Part shown: positions 42,354 to 54,800 of the stretch, piece by piece | Numbering within the stretch: the stretch's first letter is position 1 | How the letters are laid out: each line of letters starts with the position of its first letter | Source: Solen grandis | Lineage: Eukaryota > Mollusca > Bivalvia > Adapedonta > Solenidae | Length of the DNA: 64,000 bases | Direction: 5' to 3' | Assembly (NCBI GenBank): GCA_021229015.1 | Contig: CM037777.1 | Location: 62,693,593-62,757,592, forward strand | Program-made: the position numbers and the translations under genes | The notes under the pieces: generated by a model | Database searches by the model: none | Seen by the model: the letters and a program-made list of their open reading frames with translations, nothing else | Told to the model about the DNA's origin: nothing

Positions 42354-43299
42354 CTCCCAGACGCAGTTGTCAGAGATTGTATTTATACCTGTGACGACGC
42401 ATTGTTACATTTTATGCTTATGTCTGGGCATCACTCTAACCATGGACTCCAACGTGTTAATCTCCTCTCGAATCTTGGTCAAAGGGCGCAACATTAATGA
42501 CAGCGGATCCGAGGTTTTCGTGCTGGGGCGAGAAATTTTCATGCATTTTTCAGTCGCAAAGTACTGGCCCGAACTATATGAAACGTTGGTATGGATTAAT
42601 GATGAAAGTTATACGAACTTGTTTCCCAATCGACTGAAATAAATGCATGGTTATATACAAAACTGTATACCTAACTTAGCCTGCAATCCCAAATACCGTG
42701 ATGAATGAATTAAAATATACATAAACGTAAATGGCAGATTTCTGACTAAAATTGCCGAGTTAGTTATTACTAGATGATTCAAAACCTTAGTTTTGAAGGG
42801 ACATGTATACGCTTTTTTTCAATTGCTGTAAAAGAAATTGTCACTTGAAAACGAGTGACAAATGTACAGTTTACATTGAAATACAAAAAGCTGTCTTGAA
42901 AACGGATTGGTTCCTTATTTTTTTTATCATGTTTGATATATTGCATTAATAAAGATCATACATTCTTCATTGAAATTATTGTAAAATAAGCCTTACCGAG
43001 GAAACTTAAATGCTGAAGAAATGAGCGGAAAATCGCCATACAAGTATATACAGAGAACCATAACACGTACTTAACAGAACCATCATAAAATATAAAATCT
43101 AAGGTTGTTTCAAAAGCGTAAATAGTCACTTGATATTCGTTATCTGAAGGACTATACTTGGTAATGTATGAGATTTTCAAACGTAAACCCTAGTACATTA
43201 ATTAAGCAGCTTTTTTTTTCATTACAAGTTGTCAAGATTTCTGAATTGGTATTTAATGAGACATTGCTGCGTTTATTTATAAGGAGATCCTACTGTTGT

Positions 43300-43337
<38 letters not shown>

Positions 43338-43581
43338 TTATTGCTCTACGCGAACAAATAACAACAAAGAATAATTCTATATTCAAATATAGGAAACGAT
43401 TTTGCGTAAATATTAACTGTTGAAATGGGTGTAAAAAAATCACAAATTTTATGAACTACATTTTTTTTAACAATTTATTAATTATTAAATAAATTATTCT
43501 TTTCGTTAATTCAAACAGCACAGCACCAAAGATCGCATAAAATTTCGAGACAACAGTTTAGAGAGTCATAATGTTCTTTGC

Positions 43582-44103
43582 TCACCGTCCCTGTCCGTAA
43601 ACACCATAAATATTGGCACGTGCCAATATATGACGAACTATATCACTTCCGGCGTTGACACGTGATCCGTATCCAAGGTCAGAAAGTAAACTTTCACTCC
43701 TTCCGGTTCGTTCAAAGTAACCCATATTGTCATCAGAGCGTTTTCCAGGCCCATGGATACCGAATAAATCTTTCGCCAAGTTGTTCAAGGCGATGGTCTT
43801 CCCGACTTCAATTCTTGAGCCGTATCCGCTATCAGAAATCCTTTTGCTCGGCATGTTTCTAATGTTTCCCTTTGCGACATTGTTATCAAACATCGCACTG
43901 TGAAAGAAGTCCAGTTTTGGTACAGCTGCAATCATGCATTGTAGATATCTCGCTTCCTCCGGCGAGATGAAGATGGCAGGATCGTCTGCGACGTTACCGT
44001 TGGTTACCGAATCAAGAGCCGGAAGTTCAGGCTTACTGTTGTATGCTGGTGTCGCAAAGGTCAGAGCTAAAGACAAGCTACAGACGATCAGTGTGAGCGA
44101 CAT
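43582..44103 (-). CDS. DH31/calcitonin-type neuropeptide precursor, copy 2 (173 aa)
   Basis: Duplicate of the gene at 36724, 167 of 173 residues identical. Replacements by hand count: Ala18 to Thr, Met64 to Leu, Ser126 to Asn, Asp129 to Tyr, Asp163 to Ala, and Pro171 to Gln. The first peptide (89-119), its KR sites and its amidation Gly are unchanged. The second peptide now ends GVYGQ before the amidation Gly, so it would carry a Gln-amide in place of the Pro-amide typical of calcitonin and DH31 peptides. About six silent differences were also seen, giving a lower rate of replacement than silent change per site, which suggests the copy is or was under selection. TATA box and 3' signals are retained. 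It could also be an allele assembled as a second copy. Confidence 0.75.
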   Translation of the reverse strand: MSLTLIVCSLSLALTFATPAYNSKPELPALDSVTNGNVADDPAIFISPEEARYLQCMIAAVPKLDFFHSAMFDNNVAKGNIRNMPSKRISDSGYGSRIEVGKTIALNNLAKDLFGIHGPGKRSDDNMGYFERTGRSESLLSDLGYGSRVNAGSDIVRHILARANIYGVYGQGR

Positions 44104-44142
44104 TGTGGCGGATGATCTGTAGTTCTGTTGGAAACATTTCTA

Positions 44143-44150
44143 CTTTTATA
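44143..44150 (-). promoter_or_regulatory. TATA box of DH31-like gene 2
   Basis: TATAAAAG on the minus strand, 40 bases upstream of the ATG at 44103, same spacing as in copy 1. Confidence 0.75.
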
Positions 44151-44846
44151 CTCATCCATGCTGCTAATTGTCGTCTGCGATTTTATTTTAGAAATGCAGA
44201 TGAACTTGGGTGTGGGGTAAGATGTTGTTAATGGGATTTTAATGGCACTGGGTCGTTTCACATAAAATGACAATGTTTGTTGTTGTGCATTGCACGGTCA
44301 AAAAGCATCAATGATTTAGCTCATAGATGACGAAGTCTCAGTTCGTTTACATATAATTACATACATTGTATGTAGCACAGCAGGGATTGAAGATGACGTG
44401 GGTCACTGCTCCTATCACTTGGGATTATTCTCCGCAGTATTTAAATATATTTTCTGTTGTTTTTACTTACGCAAATTACAGCTTAATGTATTTAGAGAAA
44501 AGAACATATATGGGAACTAACATGTGTGTTTTTTTTTTACAATTACTTTTCGTTTCATGATGGGGTGGTACCAGGGAGGATTGGTTTAAAATGAAAATAT
44601 GTCATATCTGTTTGTATGCTTGTTTGAACATCCCACGGACAGCATTTCAGTCATTTGGGAACTCAAGTCTTCTTGAAACAGCTGCCACACTGCAATATCA
44701 CGCCGTAGACAAATGGCTTAAACTACCCTTAAATGAATCAAGGTGGCTATACTAAGTTTTACGAGTTTATTATATCGTGGCCGGCGACATGTCATATCTA
44801 TTCGTAATTAGGCGGCCGCGGACATACCGGTGCAAAAAAGATTTCA

Positions 44847-45010
44847 TTTAAGGTAAAGTCCCTGTAATGGTTCCGCTTTGTCTTGGACCACTTTTACTCT
44901 ACCAAGATAACCAAGGTACCCTATTGAAACATTAGGAAATCTTAATATTCTCTGGGAAAGGCCATGAGGTCCGAAATGTAGCTGAACCATTACAGGGACT
45001 TTACCTTAAA
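44847..45010. mobile_element. MITE with perfect 27-bp terminal inverted repeats
   Basis: The ends TTTAAGGTAAAGTCCCTGTA (44847) and TACAGGGACTTTACCTTAAA (to 45010) are parts of exact 27-base inverted copies. Total 164 bp, non-coding. The perfect arms suggest a young insertion. It shares the AAGGTAAAG core with the hairpin at 12894-12990. Confidence 0.85.
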
Positions 45011-45860
45011 TCTTTACAAAAATGAGATATTTATGGTTAATTTGCAAGTTTATCTAATGATAACTTAAAAATAGAAGAACATTTTTTTTTGTAAACAGAG
45101 ATTTTTGTTGTAAGAATTTCGGTTTACATCAAAATAGTGTAAAACTGAGTGAATACTAGTATATTGACTTTTTGTGTATTAAAAGATTCCCCTTTCGGAA
45201 AAAACCCACACGCATTTTGGGATGTTTCATCCTAGATGCGATCAATATGGATCCCTTCGTTTTAATTTAAATTAAGAGACAAACAAAAAGGTTATGTGTT
45301 ACATGTCTCAAAATTGCATGTATACCATAGTCACAAAATAGTAGTTCACCAACAAACAAAATAAAACAAGAGCTGTCCGTAAGACAGCACGCTCGACTAT
45401 TCTAATGCTTGTCAATATAGAAAAATATTGCAAAACAAGAATCACTGTATTATCAAAAAGTAAACAAGGGATATAAACATGAATTTCAAGTTTTAAGCAA
45501 TACCTCAAAGGGTTCAGTGAAAAACTGATCAAGAATGAAAAAAAAAACTATACTGGTAAACGGAGATTCTAAGTCAGAAAAGGGGCATGATTTAGTCAAA
45601 ATGCATGAAAGAGTTATGTACTTCTTCTTACATGTGGAAGGAAGAGGTCATAAACAAACATTCAAAGTTTTAAAACAACACCTTCAAGTGTTCAGTGGAA
45701 AACTCAGGTGGTACGAACAATTTGATCAAGATTTTAAGTTGAAAAGGGGCATAAATTTGTCAAAATCCATGACAGAGTAATCTCCTCTTGATCAAAGACA
45801 GGTGTGATAATCATACACAAGTATACCAAGTTTCAAAGAACATCATCAGTGGGTTCAGTG

Positions 45861-46845
45861 ACAAGAGGGCCATTATGGCCCTATATCGCTCACCTGAGGA
45901 CCACTGCTCTAAAGGTATTATGGACCATAACTCCCATACAAGGCATATAATCCTTGGTTTATTATAAAATTTATATGTATACATCTGATCAAGATTGCTT
46001 TATAAATTTGGATGCTAGAATGTGAACAAATTTAAATGATATTTTTTTATACTTTAAGGGCCATAACTGGAGATAGTAGTCCAATTTCAAGTCAGCCTTG
46101 ATCGCAAGATAATAGTCATTAACATTACCATCAAGTATATGTAAGTTTACATTCTAAATAATCCCCAGGCAGCTCAATTTTTCAAGAGATCAGCTTTGTT
46201 TGAGCAGTTTTGGTAGAAGGTAATGAGGTGATAATATTTGTTTAATGAAATGAAATTCTTATCAATATATTAGTGAAGAAGATTTATAAACAACAACAAC
46301 GACAACAAAAACCTGGTAATATTTATTTGGTTGCCATGACAACCGAAGTTCTACATGGATCAAGTTTATGTTACCAACATTTGTAGAGAGTTACCCAAGG
46401 AACATCTGTGCCAAAAAATTCTAAAATTTGGCCTACAGTTTTGAAGAACAGGTTTCTATAGTTTTCACAATATACATAAAAGGCAAATTATCCCCACCCA
46501 TGGCAGCCATGTTTTTTACAGATCAGAATAATTTTAGCAATCTTGGTAGAGAGTTACCCAAGAAACATTTTGAAATCTTGCCAGTAGTTTTAAGGAATGA
46601 TTTTATTCCAATTTTTTTAATTTTTCCCTTCCTTTTAAATTTCTGTTTCCAGAGTTCTACATGGATCAAGTTTATTTTAGCAACTTTGTGAAAGTTCACC
46701 CAAGGGTCATCCGTGCCAAGTTTATTCAAATTCTGTCCAGCAGTTTCAGCGGAAATGTCGTTTGAAGCCAGTTGTTGATGATGGACGATGAACAATGGAA
46801 GGAGGGTGATCGCAATAACTCACCTGAGCACAAGTTGCTCAAAAA
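45861..46845 (+). mobile_element. Nested non-autonomous repeat (family R3)
   Basis: It begins ACAAGAGGGCCATTATGGCC with CGCTCACCTGAG, and ends with CAATAACTCACCTGAGCACA. The body repeats blocks such as AGAGTTACCCAAG(G/A)AACAT. Terminal CTCACCTGAG motifs at both ends are a hallmark of this repeat. Non-coding. Confidence 0.7.
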
Positions 46846-47047
46846 AATTTTATACAAAAACTTTAACCAAGATCCTAAGTCAAAAAAGAAGCATAATTTG
46901 GTCAAAATACATGACAGAGTTATCACCTCTTGCCTACAGGTTGGGGTGGTGGTCGTATACAAGTATTTTAAGTTTCAAAACAATACCTTAAGGGGTTCAG
47001 TGAAAAAGTGAGGTGGTACAGAAAACTTAACCAAGATTCTAAGTCAA

Positions 47048-49827
47048 ACAAGAGCTGTCAGAGGACAGCACGCTCGACTATTCAAAATGCTTGTTGGTAA
47101 ATCAAATGAAATCTATTTAAATTATTGCCCTTAATAGTAATAGTAAACAAGAGCTGTCAGAGGACAGCACGCTCGACTATTCAAAATGCTTGTTAGTAAA
47201 TCAAATGAAATCTATTTCAATTCTTGCCTTTCACATACCCTGTACATAATAATAGTGAAAAATGATATACCTTGATAGTCTGATACCCCTTAATATTTGT
47301 ATGATGTCTAAAATCAATCCCATGCCTAGTTACTGAGACATAAGCATAATAAAACTGTGCATGTGAATCTTTAACCAAAAATCCAAGTTAGAAAAGGGCC
47401 ATAATTTGTATAAAATTCAGTCCAATTGTTATCCTCCTTAGTTTTTTGATGCCCCTGAATACACTCCTTAACTTTCTAGTCAATTCCACAAGCAATTTCT
47501 GAGATATAAGCTGGATAGTAGCTTGAATGCAAAAATTTAACCAAAATTCTAAGTTAAAAGGGGGAAATAATTTTTAACATATTCCATTAAGAGTTATCTA
47601 CCTGAAAGTATGATACCCCTAAACATATTAAAGATGTTTCCAATCAATTGCATGCCTGGATACTGAGATATTAGCATGAAAGCACTTTGCATGCAAAACT
47701 TTAACCAAAATTTTTAAGTTGAAAAGGGGCCATAATTTGTAACATATTCTATCAAGAGTTATCTACCACGTAAGTATGATACCCCTTAACATATTAAAGA
47801 TGTTTCAAATCAATCCCATGCCTGGATACTGAGATATTAGCATGAAAGTACCTTGCATGCAAAACTTTAACCAAAATTTCTAAGTTAAAAAGGGGCCATA
47901 ATTTGTAACATATTCCATCAAGAGTTACCTACCATGAAAGTAGATACCCCTAACATATTAAAGATGTTTCAAATCAATCCCATGCCTGGATACTGAGATA
48001 TAAGCATTAGAGTATCTTGCATGCAAAACTTTAACCAAAATTTCTAAGTTAAAAAGGGCCATAATTTGTAATATATTCCATCAAGAGTTATCTACCTTGG
48101 TTGTCTGATGCCCCTAAACATATTCATAAACTTTCAAGTCAATACCATGAATGGTTATTGAGATACAAACTAGATAGTAGCTTGCACGCAAAACTTTAAC
48201 CAAATATTCTATTGCATGCAAAACTTTAATCAAAATTTCTAAGTTAAAAAGGGGCCATAATTCATATTAAATTCCATCAAGAGTTATCTACCTTGGTTGT
48301 CTGATGCCCCTGAACATATTTATAAACTTTCAAGTCAATACCATAAATGGTTATTGAGATATAAGGTTGATAGTAACTTGCACACAAAACTTTAACCAAA
48401 AGCTGCAACGCCAACGCCGACGCCGACGCCAGGGCGACTACAATAGCTCTCATATTCTTCGAATAGTCGAGCTAAAAATGATATACCTTGATAGTCTGAT
48501 ACCCCTTAATATATTTATGATGTCTAAAATCAATCCCATGCCTAGTTACTGAGACATAAGCACAATAACACTGTGCATGCAAAACTTAAACCAAAAATCC
48601 ATGTTAGAAAAGGGCCATAATTTGCATCAGTCCAAAAGTTATCCTCCTGTTTTCTTATACCCTTGAAGACACACCTTAACTTTCTAGTCAATTCCACAAG
48701 CAATTTCTGAGATATAAGCTGGATAGTAGCTTGAATGCAAAAATTTAACCATAATTCTAAGTTAAAAGGGGGTCATAATTTTTAATTTATTCCATCAAGT
48801 GTTATCTTCCTTTATAGTATGATACCCTTAAACATATTAAAGATATTTCAAATCAATTCCATGCCTGGACTCTGAGATATAAGCATGAAAGTACCTTGCA
48901 TGCAAAACTTTAACCAAAATTTCTAAGTTAAAAAAGGGGCCATAACTTGTAATATATTCCATCAAAAGTTATCAACCTTGATAGTATGATACCCCTAAGC
49001 ATATTAAAGATTTTCAAATCAATCCCCGGTAAGCATGAAAGTACTTGCATAAAATTTAACCAAAATTTTAAGTTAAAAAGGCAATAATTTGTAAATATTC
49101 CATCAAGAGTTATCTACCATGAAAGTATGATACCCCTAAATGTATTAAAGATGTTTCAAATCAATCCCATGCTTGGATACTGAGATATTAGCATGAAAGT
49201 ACCTTGCATGCAAAACTTTAACCAAAATTTCTAAGTTAAAAAGGGGCAATAATTTGTAACAAAGTCTATCAAGAGTTATATACCATGAAAGTATGATACC
49301 CCTAAACATATTAAAGATGTTTCAAATCAATCGCATGCTTGATACTGAGATATAAGCATGAGAGTATCTTGCATGCAAAACTTTAACCAAAATTTCTAAG
49401 TTAAAAAGGGGCCATAATTTGTAATATATTCCATCAAGAGTTATCTACCTTGATTATCTGATGCCCCTGAACATATTTGTAAACTTTCAAGTCAATACCA
49501 TGAATGGTTATTGAGATACAAACTAGATAGTAGCTTGCACGCAAAACTTTAACCAAATTTTCTATTGCATGCAAAACTTTAACCAAAATTTCTAAGTTAA
49601 AAAGGGGCCATAATTCATATTAAATTCAGTCAAGAGTTATCTACCTTGGTTGTCTGATGCCCCTGAACATATTTATAAACTTTCAAGTCAATACCATAAA
49701 TGGTTATTGAGATATAAGGTTGATAGTAACTTGCACGCAAAACTTTAACCAAAAGCTGCAACGCCAACGCCGACGCCGACGCCAGGGTGACTACAATAGC
49801 TCTCATATTCTACGAATAGTCGAGCTA
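47048..49827 (+). repeat. Nested R2 copy with internal array of about 165-bp units
   Basis: The start motif (ACAAGAGCTGTCAGAGGACA) occurs twice, at 47048 and 47149; the end motif (GAATAGTCGAGCTAAAA) occurs at about 48474 and 49827. The segment 47258-48474 is repeated as 48470-49827. Inside, AACTTTAACCAAAATTTCTA followed by AGTTAAAAAGGGGCCATAAT recurs about 16 times, roughly every 165 bases. Each half ends with GACGCCGACGCC. It interrupts the outer copy between AAGTCAAA and AAGGGGCAT. Confidence 0.8.
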
Positions 49828-50627
49828 AAAAGGGGCATCGTTTGGTCAAAATCCATGACAGAGTTATCCCTTCTTGCCTACAGGTTTAGGTGGAGTTCAT
49901 ATACAAGTAACAATACCTTAAGGGGTTCAGTGAAAAAGTGAGGTGGTATGGAAAACTTAACCAAGATTCTAAGTCAAAAAAGGGGCATAATTTGGTCAAA
50001 ATCCATGACAAGAGTTATTTCCTCTTGCCTACAGGTTGGGGTGATGGTCATATACAAGTATTCCAAGTTTCAAAACAATACCTTTTTGGGTTCAGTAATT
50101 AAAAGAGGTGGTACAAAAAACTTAACAGTTATGGCAATGTTGATGCTGACACTCGGGTGAGTAGAAGAGCCCTCCTTATTTTTTGAATAGTCATGCTAAA
50201 AAAGGAACAACAGGAAGAAAACACAATCATAGTCAATGTTTTGGTAAAAGTAAACTTAAGATTGGTTTAATATTATTAACAAGTTCTCTGTTATGAAAAT
50301 ATGTGAATAATTTATGTCATCATCGCAAAATTTTGATTATACATAACTCTTGAAGACATGACAATTAAAACTTAGTTCTGCTTTCAAGCAGAATGGAGAT
50401 TCACAGTCCAATTTGAATGACTTTGGTATGTTGCAGCCAGGGATCGAATCTACGACCTTTTGTTCATGTCAAGTAATTTTAAAAGTTTATAATTTCTTCA
50501 GCCTGGCCCTCACTGATTGCTGAATAAAGATTGGTCCATATTGTAAACTAGCCAAAGAAACTTCACAATTGTTTTTTTTATTACAATACACACCTTTGCT
50601 CAATGGCAATGCTAAATTGCTTGTACA

Positions 50628-50885
50628 GGCTCGAATTCCACCAACATTACTTAGCGCTAAGTAAAACTTAAATTCTTAACTAGGTAGATACACATTTCAC
50701 CATTTCTTTTCTATGAAATATTCAATACATGACTTTGCTGAAATGAATTATTACCATTAATTACTAACAATAATTGTTAAGAAATAAAATATATGGTATT
50801 TTTATCAGAGAACAAGACTAGTGAAATTAGCCCTGAAGTATTAAAGATTTACTTAGCTCTAAGCATTGTTGGTGGAATTTGACCC
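50628..50885. mobile_element. MITE, family with GGCTCGAATT termini
   Basis: It begins GGCTCGAATTCCACCAACAT and TACTTAGCGCTAAGTA, and ends TACTTAGCTCTAAGCATTG then GGTGGAATTTGACC. 258 bp, non-coding. Confidence 0.85.
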
Positions 50886-51509
50886 AGAACACTTTTATCG
50901 TACTTGATTAAATGGAAATCAGGTGAAAAGTCAGTGACTCTAATGTCACCTGAAATAGAATTGAAGACAAAAACAGCATATGTAGAAATCGATATAGAAA
51001 TTTTATTTTGTCACAAAAAACATAACTAATATGTCTATTAAATCTATATAGTTTTAATAAATGTAAAACCATATGCACTGCATTGGATAAATTACTCATC
51101 AAAATAATGGAATTGTAAACAACACACAGAGTCCCAGAAAAAAATTACTCTACACAGTAAACATTGGATATGAAATCGGAATGTCAATGAAAGTGATGCT
51201 TATTACGTTGATTAACACAGTTCATTCCAGCAATATCTGGCAACACCTCCCAATCTTCATGCACCATTCATTGTATCAAAGCACTACTACAATATTCCAA
51301 TCACTCTTCTTGACGTCCCTCAAACAGTATTCCTTTCATTAGACGACTTTAATAAGTTGTTAGTTTTTTCAGACAATTCTCATTTACTGTTTCACTATTC
51401 TTGCGTTTAATTGACGGCTTTTTTGATTTCAGCATTACAGGTTTTGAGTTCATTAGAACACTCTCCTGAATCCTGAAATCTATAGGTTTAAGTTTTTTTT
51501 TTTTTCAAT

Positions 51510-51515
51510 TTTATT
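51510..51515 (-). terminator. Possible polyadenylation signal of the GH3 gene
   Basis: AATAAA on the minus strand about 85 bases downstream of the stop codon. Confidence 0.5.
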
Positions 51516-51596
51516 TCATTAGACAGCAATTTTAGCCATTCAGTTTGTTAGACAGTTCTAATTATTTTCTAATTCATTATGCAGTTTTCATATTTT

Positions 51597-51831
51597 TCAA
51601 TTCACAAGACAATAGTCCACCCTATCCATGATGAAGTTAACTGCTTCTTTCTTTTTCAGTACCCGTGGAGTCTTGTACTGATTGGGCGAGCCTGTGGTTG
51701 TATCAATCATGAAGGCCCGCAGTGCTGTGAAGGTGCCCGGCTTCACGATGTAGACCTTCATAGGATCAATACTCCCCTTCCTCCTGAATGAAGAGTAGAC
51801 GTATGACAGGGATCGTAATTGTTCATCAACC
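51597..51831 (-). CDS. GH3 gene exon 6, with a one-base frame break
   Basis: The exon enters in phase 0 (VDEQLRSLSYVYSSFRR), but after FRR the conserved sequence GSIDPMKVYIVKPGTF continues in the next frame up to the TGA at 51597-51599. Exon length is 235, one more than a multiple of three. Read literally, translation ends at TGA 51766-51768, removing about 55 conserved residues. The extra base lies in the C runs of the plus strand around 51774-51782. A consensus error is the simplest reading; a real frameshift allele is possible. Confidence 0.85.
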
Positions 51832-54800
51832 TGAAATACAGAAACGAAAATATTGTGGAAGGATATGACATTATTTATAAGGTAAATTCATAACATTACT
51901 GGCTTAAATGCATATACTGGAGAAGATGCAGATTTCATTTCAATAATTTTGAGTGAAATTTTTTTAAAGATATGAATATTGTTTACCACTAAATCCATCT
52001 GTAATAGAAAAAACAAGTAACTGGTGTTGCATGCAACACATGAGTCCCCCATCAGTGAGGTGCAGAATCTTTCTTGCTACCATAGCAACCAGAATTTTAG
52101 TCAGAAAAAAAAACTAAATGATGTGCAGAATCTCCATACTGCATTCTATTCATATACCAATTTTCCAAATAATTTCTTAAATGTTTTTTAAGTTATCGTG
52201 GGATCCAGATTTCCAGACATCCGGACGAACAGACAGACAGACGAACGGACAGACAGAGGGTAAACCTATAGACCCCTCTGGTGTAAACACCAGTGGGGGA
52301 CTAAAAACAGGTGTTTTGAATTTGGCCAAATGAATTTTACAGCATATTATAGGTAATTGGAATTGCTCATACTACAGTGGAAACTCCCTAATCCGGACCC
52401 TCTGTAAACCGGAATCCTCTCTAATTCAAACTCTAACTCAAATTCTTCTTTGTGTTATAGGAAAAAAATCTCTGTAATCCGGAACCTCCATATTCCTGAC
52501 AGTTGTTGAAGTCCCAAATGTCATAATCATACATAATTGACCCTCTGTAATCCAGACACGTTTCTTTAAAAAATGTCCAATTGGTAGTTTCCCTATAATT
52601 TGTAAATGACTATTCACCATGTAGATTTTATATGCCTAAATCAGAATTGACACACTCCTATTTACAGTGGAAATTTTGTATGAATACCAAGTACACAGGA
52701 AACAAATTAGTGCTTATTACATGCAATGATCTACAAGTAGTAACTGTAAGCCAATCAATTATCATTATACCTGATGCTAATTTGCATAATCACTCAAGTG
52801 AAATGCACTAAACTGTGTTACTTTTTTCATTGTGCATATCACTGACCAGATGCAACTGAGACAGTAGTTTGACAATCATCTGCTTGCAGAGGTGTGACGA
52901 CTTTCGGAAATAAAATGTTTGCTTATCCTACATCAAAATTCCACTTTCTTTACACATACTGATTTATAACCACTGTGAAAGCTATACAATAAGGCAACAG
53001 GGTCCAGATATGGTAAACCTCCCTAATCCGGAATCCTCTCTAATCCGGACATTCTTCCCAGTCTGGAGGGTGTCTGGATTAGGGAGTTTCCACTGTATAT
53101 ACAGGTAAGTCTCTAGCCTGGTATAGTCACTTACTGGAATATCCGTTACTTTCTCACCAACCTCTGCCTCTATAAACACATGGTAGCAGGGACCAGAGCT
53201 GCCTTTACCTTGAAATAAAAAGTTAATTCATGATAATTTGAAACTAAATGAAACTAAATTCTATCACTGGAAAAATAGGGCTGACATTATTTTTCAATTA
53301 CATGAAAATAAAATACAGCAATATTTATTGTTTTCACCAATAACTGATATTTGTTTTAATTAATTTTCACAAGAAATGTGTTATTATTTTAAACTTCTAT
53401 TAACTATGTGGACCTTTTCAATGTTGCAGATATATTCAAATTAAGTCTTTAGATTATCAACAACAAAAAAACTCTTGGCTATGATATAGTCAATGGTTGA
53501 TCTGGTTTACACCAATGTTTGTGGTAGAGGATACCATGAAAAGACCTATGCAAACAGCATAAAACCAGATCAGCCTGCGAGTAACTCGCAGGCTGATCAG
53601 GTTTTATGCTGTTCGCTGCTCCTCAGTGGTCTGGAAATGAGGATTTTGTAATTAAATTTGGTAAGGTTTAACTGTGGTTTTCTGCAGATCAGGCTTTATG
53701 TGGTACCTACTGAGTGCGTCAAAATGAGTCTATATGAGGGAAAGGGTCAACTTAAACCATGTTTACACAAAGGATCACATGAGTTTTGATTGTATTTAAG
53801 CTGACCCTACAGGGGTGTAACATTCCTTAAATTATGACTCACCCTACCAGCCGAAATGTGAAATATTAAAACAAGATAATTTACAAAAGAATTGTTCTGG
53901 TTTTTCACTCCCCAGGGTGAGCAGGCAAGGGGATTTTAAACCCTGACCCTAGTTATCAAAGGAAAATGATACCTTAAGGATAGTAATAGACGAGGCTAAA
54001 ATTATGACTTCTGTCAGAACCTGAAAGGCCTATGAACACAGCTTTTCAACATCAAGATCATCACATACAGATTGTCATTGAATTATCATTTTTTTCATTA
54101 TTAGTCAACAAAACATTCTCTCATTCCCTTTCCTAACGAAGCCCAAACTGCATATTCAGCCAAATGTTTCTTAATAAACAGGAAACAACAATTACAGTAC
54201 ATGTATTGATTAAAATTGGATAAGTTTCACTTCGTGACATCCTTTTTACTTGTGAAGATTTGTTCAAGACGATAACCAATTTGTGTATGGGAAGTTTGTA
54301 GTCCTGGCTCAAATCCTACCAACAATACTTTAGCGATAAGAAATGATTAAATACAAAGTGGCGAATTTCATAATTTTTGATTCTCTAATAAAAGTACCGG
54401 AATATTTCATTTCTTAGCAAATATGGCAAATTAAGGTAAAAATGTCTATATTTGATTATGTCATATCAAATACTTGGAAACTTTATAAGAGGAACAAAAA
54501 TTATGAAATTCACCCCTAAGTATTTAAGTATTACTTAGTGTTAAGTATTATTGGTGGAATTTGAGCCTGTTCTATTGTATTCTGTATCTTCCCAATTTTT
54601 GGATAACATTCATATCTCTTTACATATTTGGTTCACATGCAAGTATAGTACCTACACTCATTGAAATGAGACCTTGACAGTTTTTTATATTATGATCACT
54701 TAATGTACCATGGTGCTGTGTTAGGGGAATGAATCAACATTAATAATAGCCATTTATTTTAATTGGCTCTTTCGAGAAACTTTTTCAATTATTGTAATTA

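Larger units (their letters stand above)
40171..44683 (+). repeat. Direct duplication, copy 2
   Basis: Near-identical partner of 33317-37812. Differences are scattered substitutions, small indels and microsatellite length changes (for example a longer A run at 40989-41008). Upstream of 40171 the sequence continues with no counterpart, because copy 1 is cut by the gap. Confidence 0.92.
45366..50200 (+). mobile_element. Composite non-autonomous repeat (family R2), outer copy
   Basis: It starts CAAGAGCTGTCCGTAAGACA, followed by GCACGCTCGACTATTC, and ends near TTGAATAGTCATGCTAAA, so the ends carry an inverted GCTCGACTATTC motif. The body is made of phrases such as AAAAGGGGCATAATTTGGTC and GTTCAGTGAAAAAGTGAGGT. 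Two other repeats are nested inside (45861-46845 and 47048-49827). No transposase or reverse transcriptase is recognisable. Confidence 0.75.

Noticed and set aside
47048..49827. CRISPR-like array of evenly spaced repeats
   Set aside because: Units of about 165 bases are contiguous and diverged, without unique spacers, in an animal genome; it is a tandem array within a transposon.
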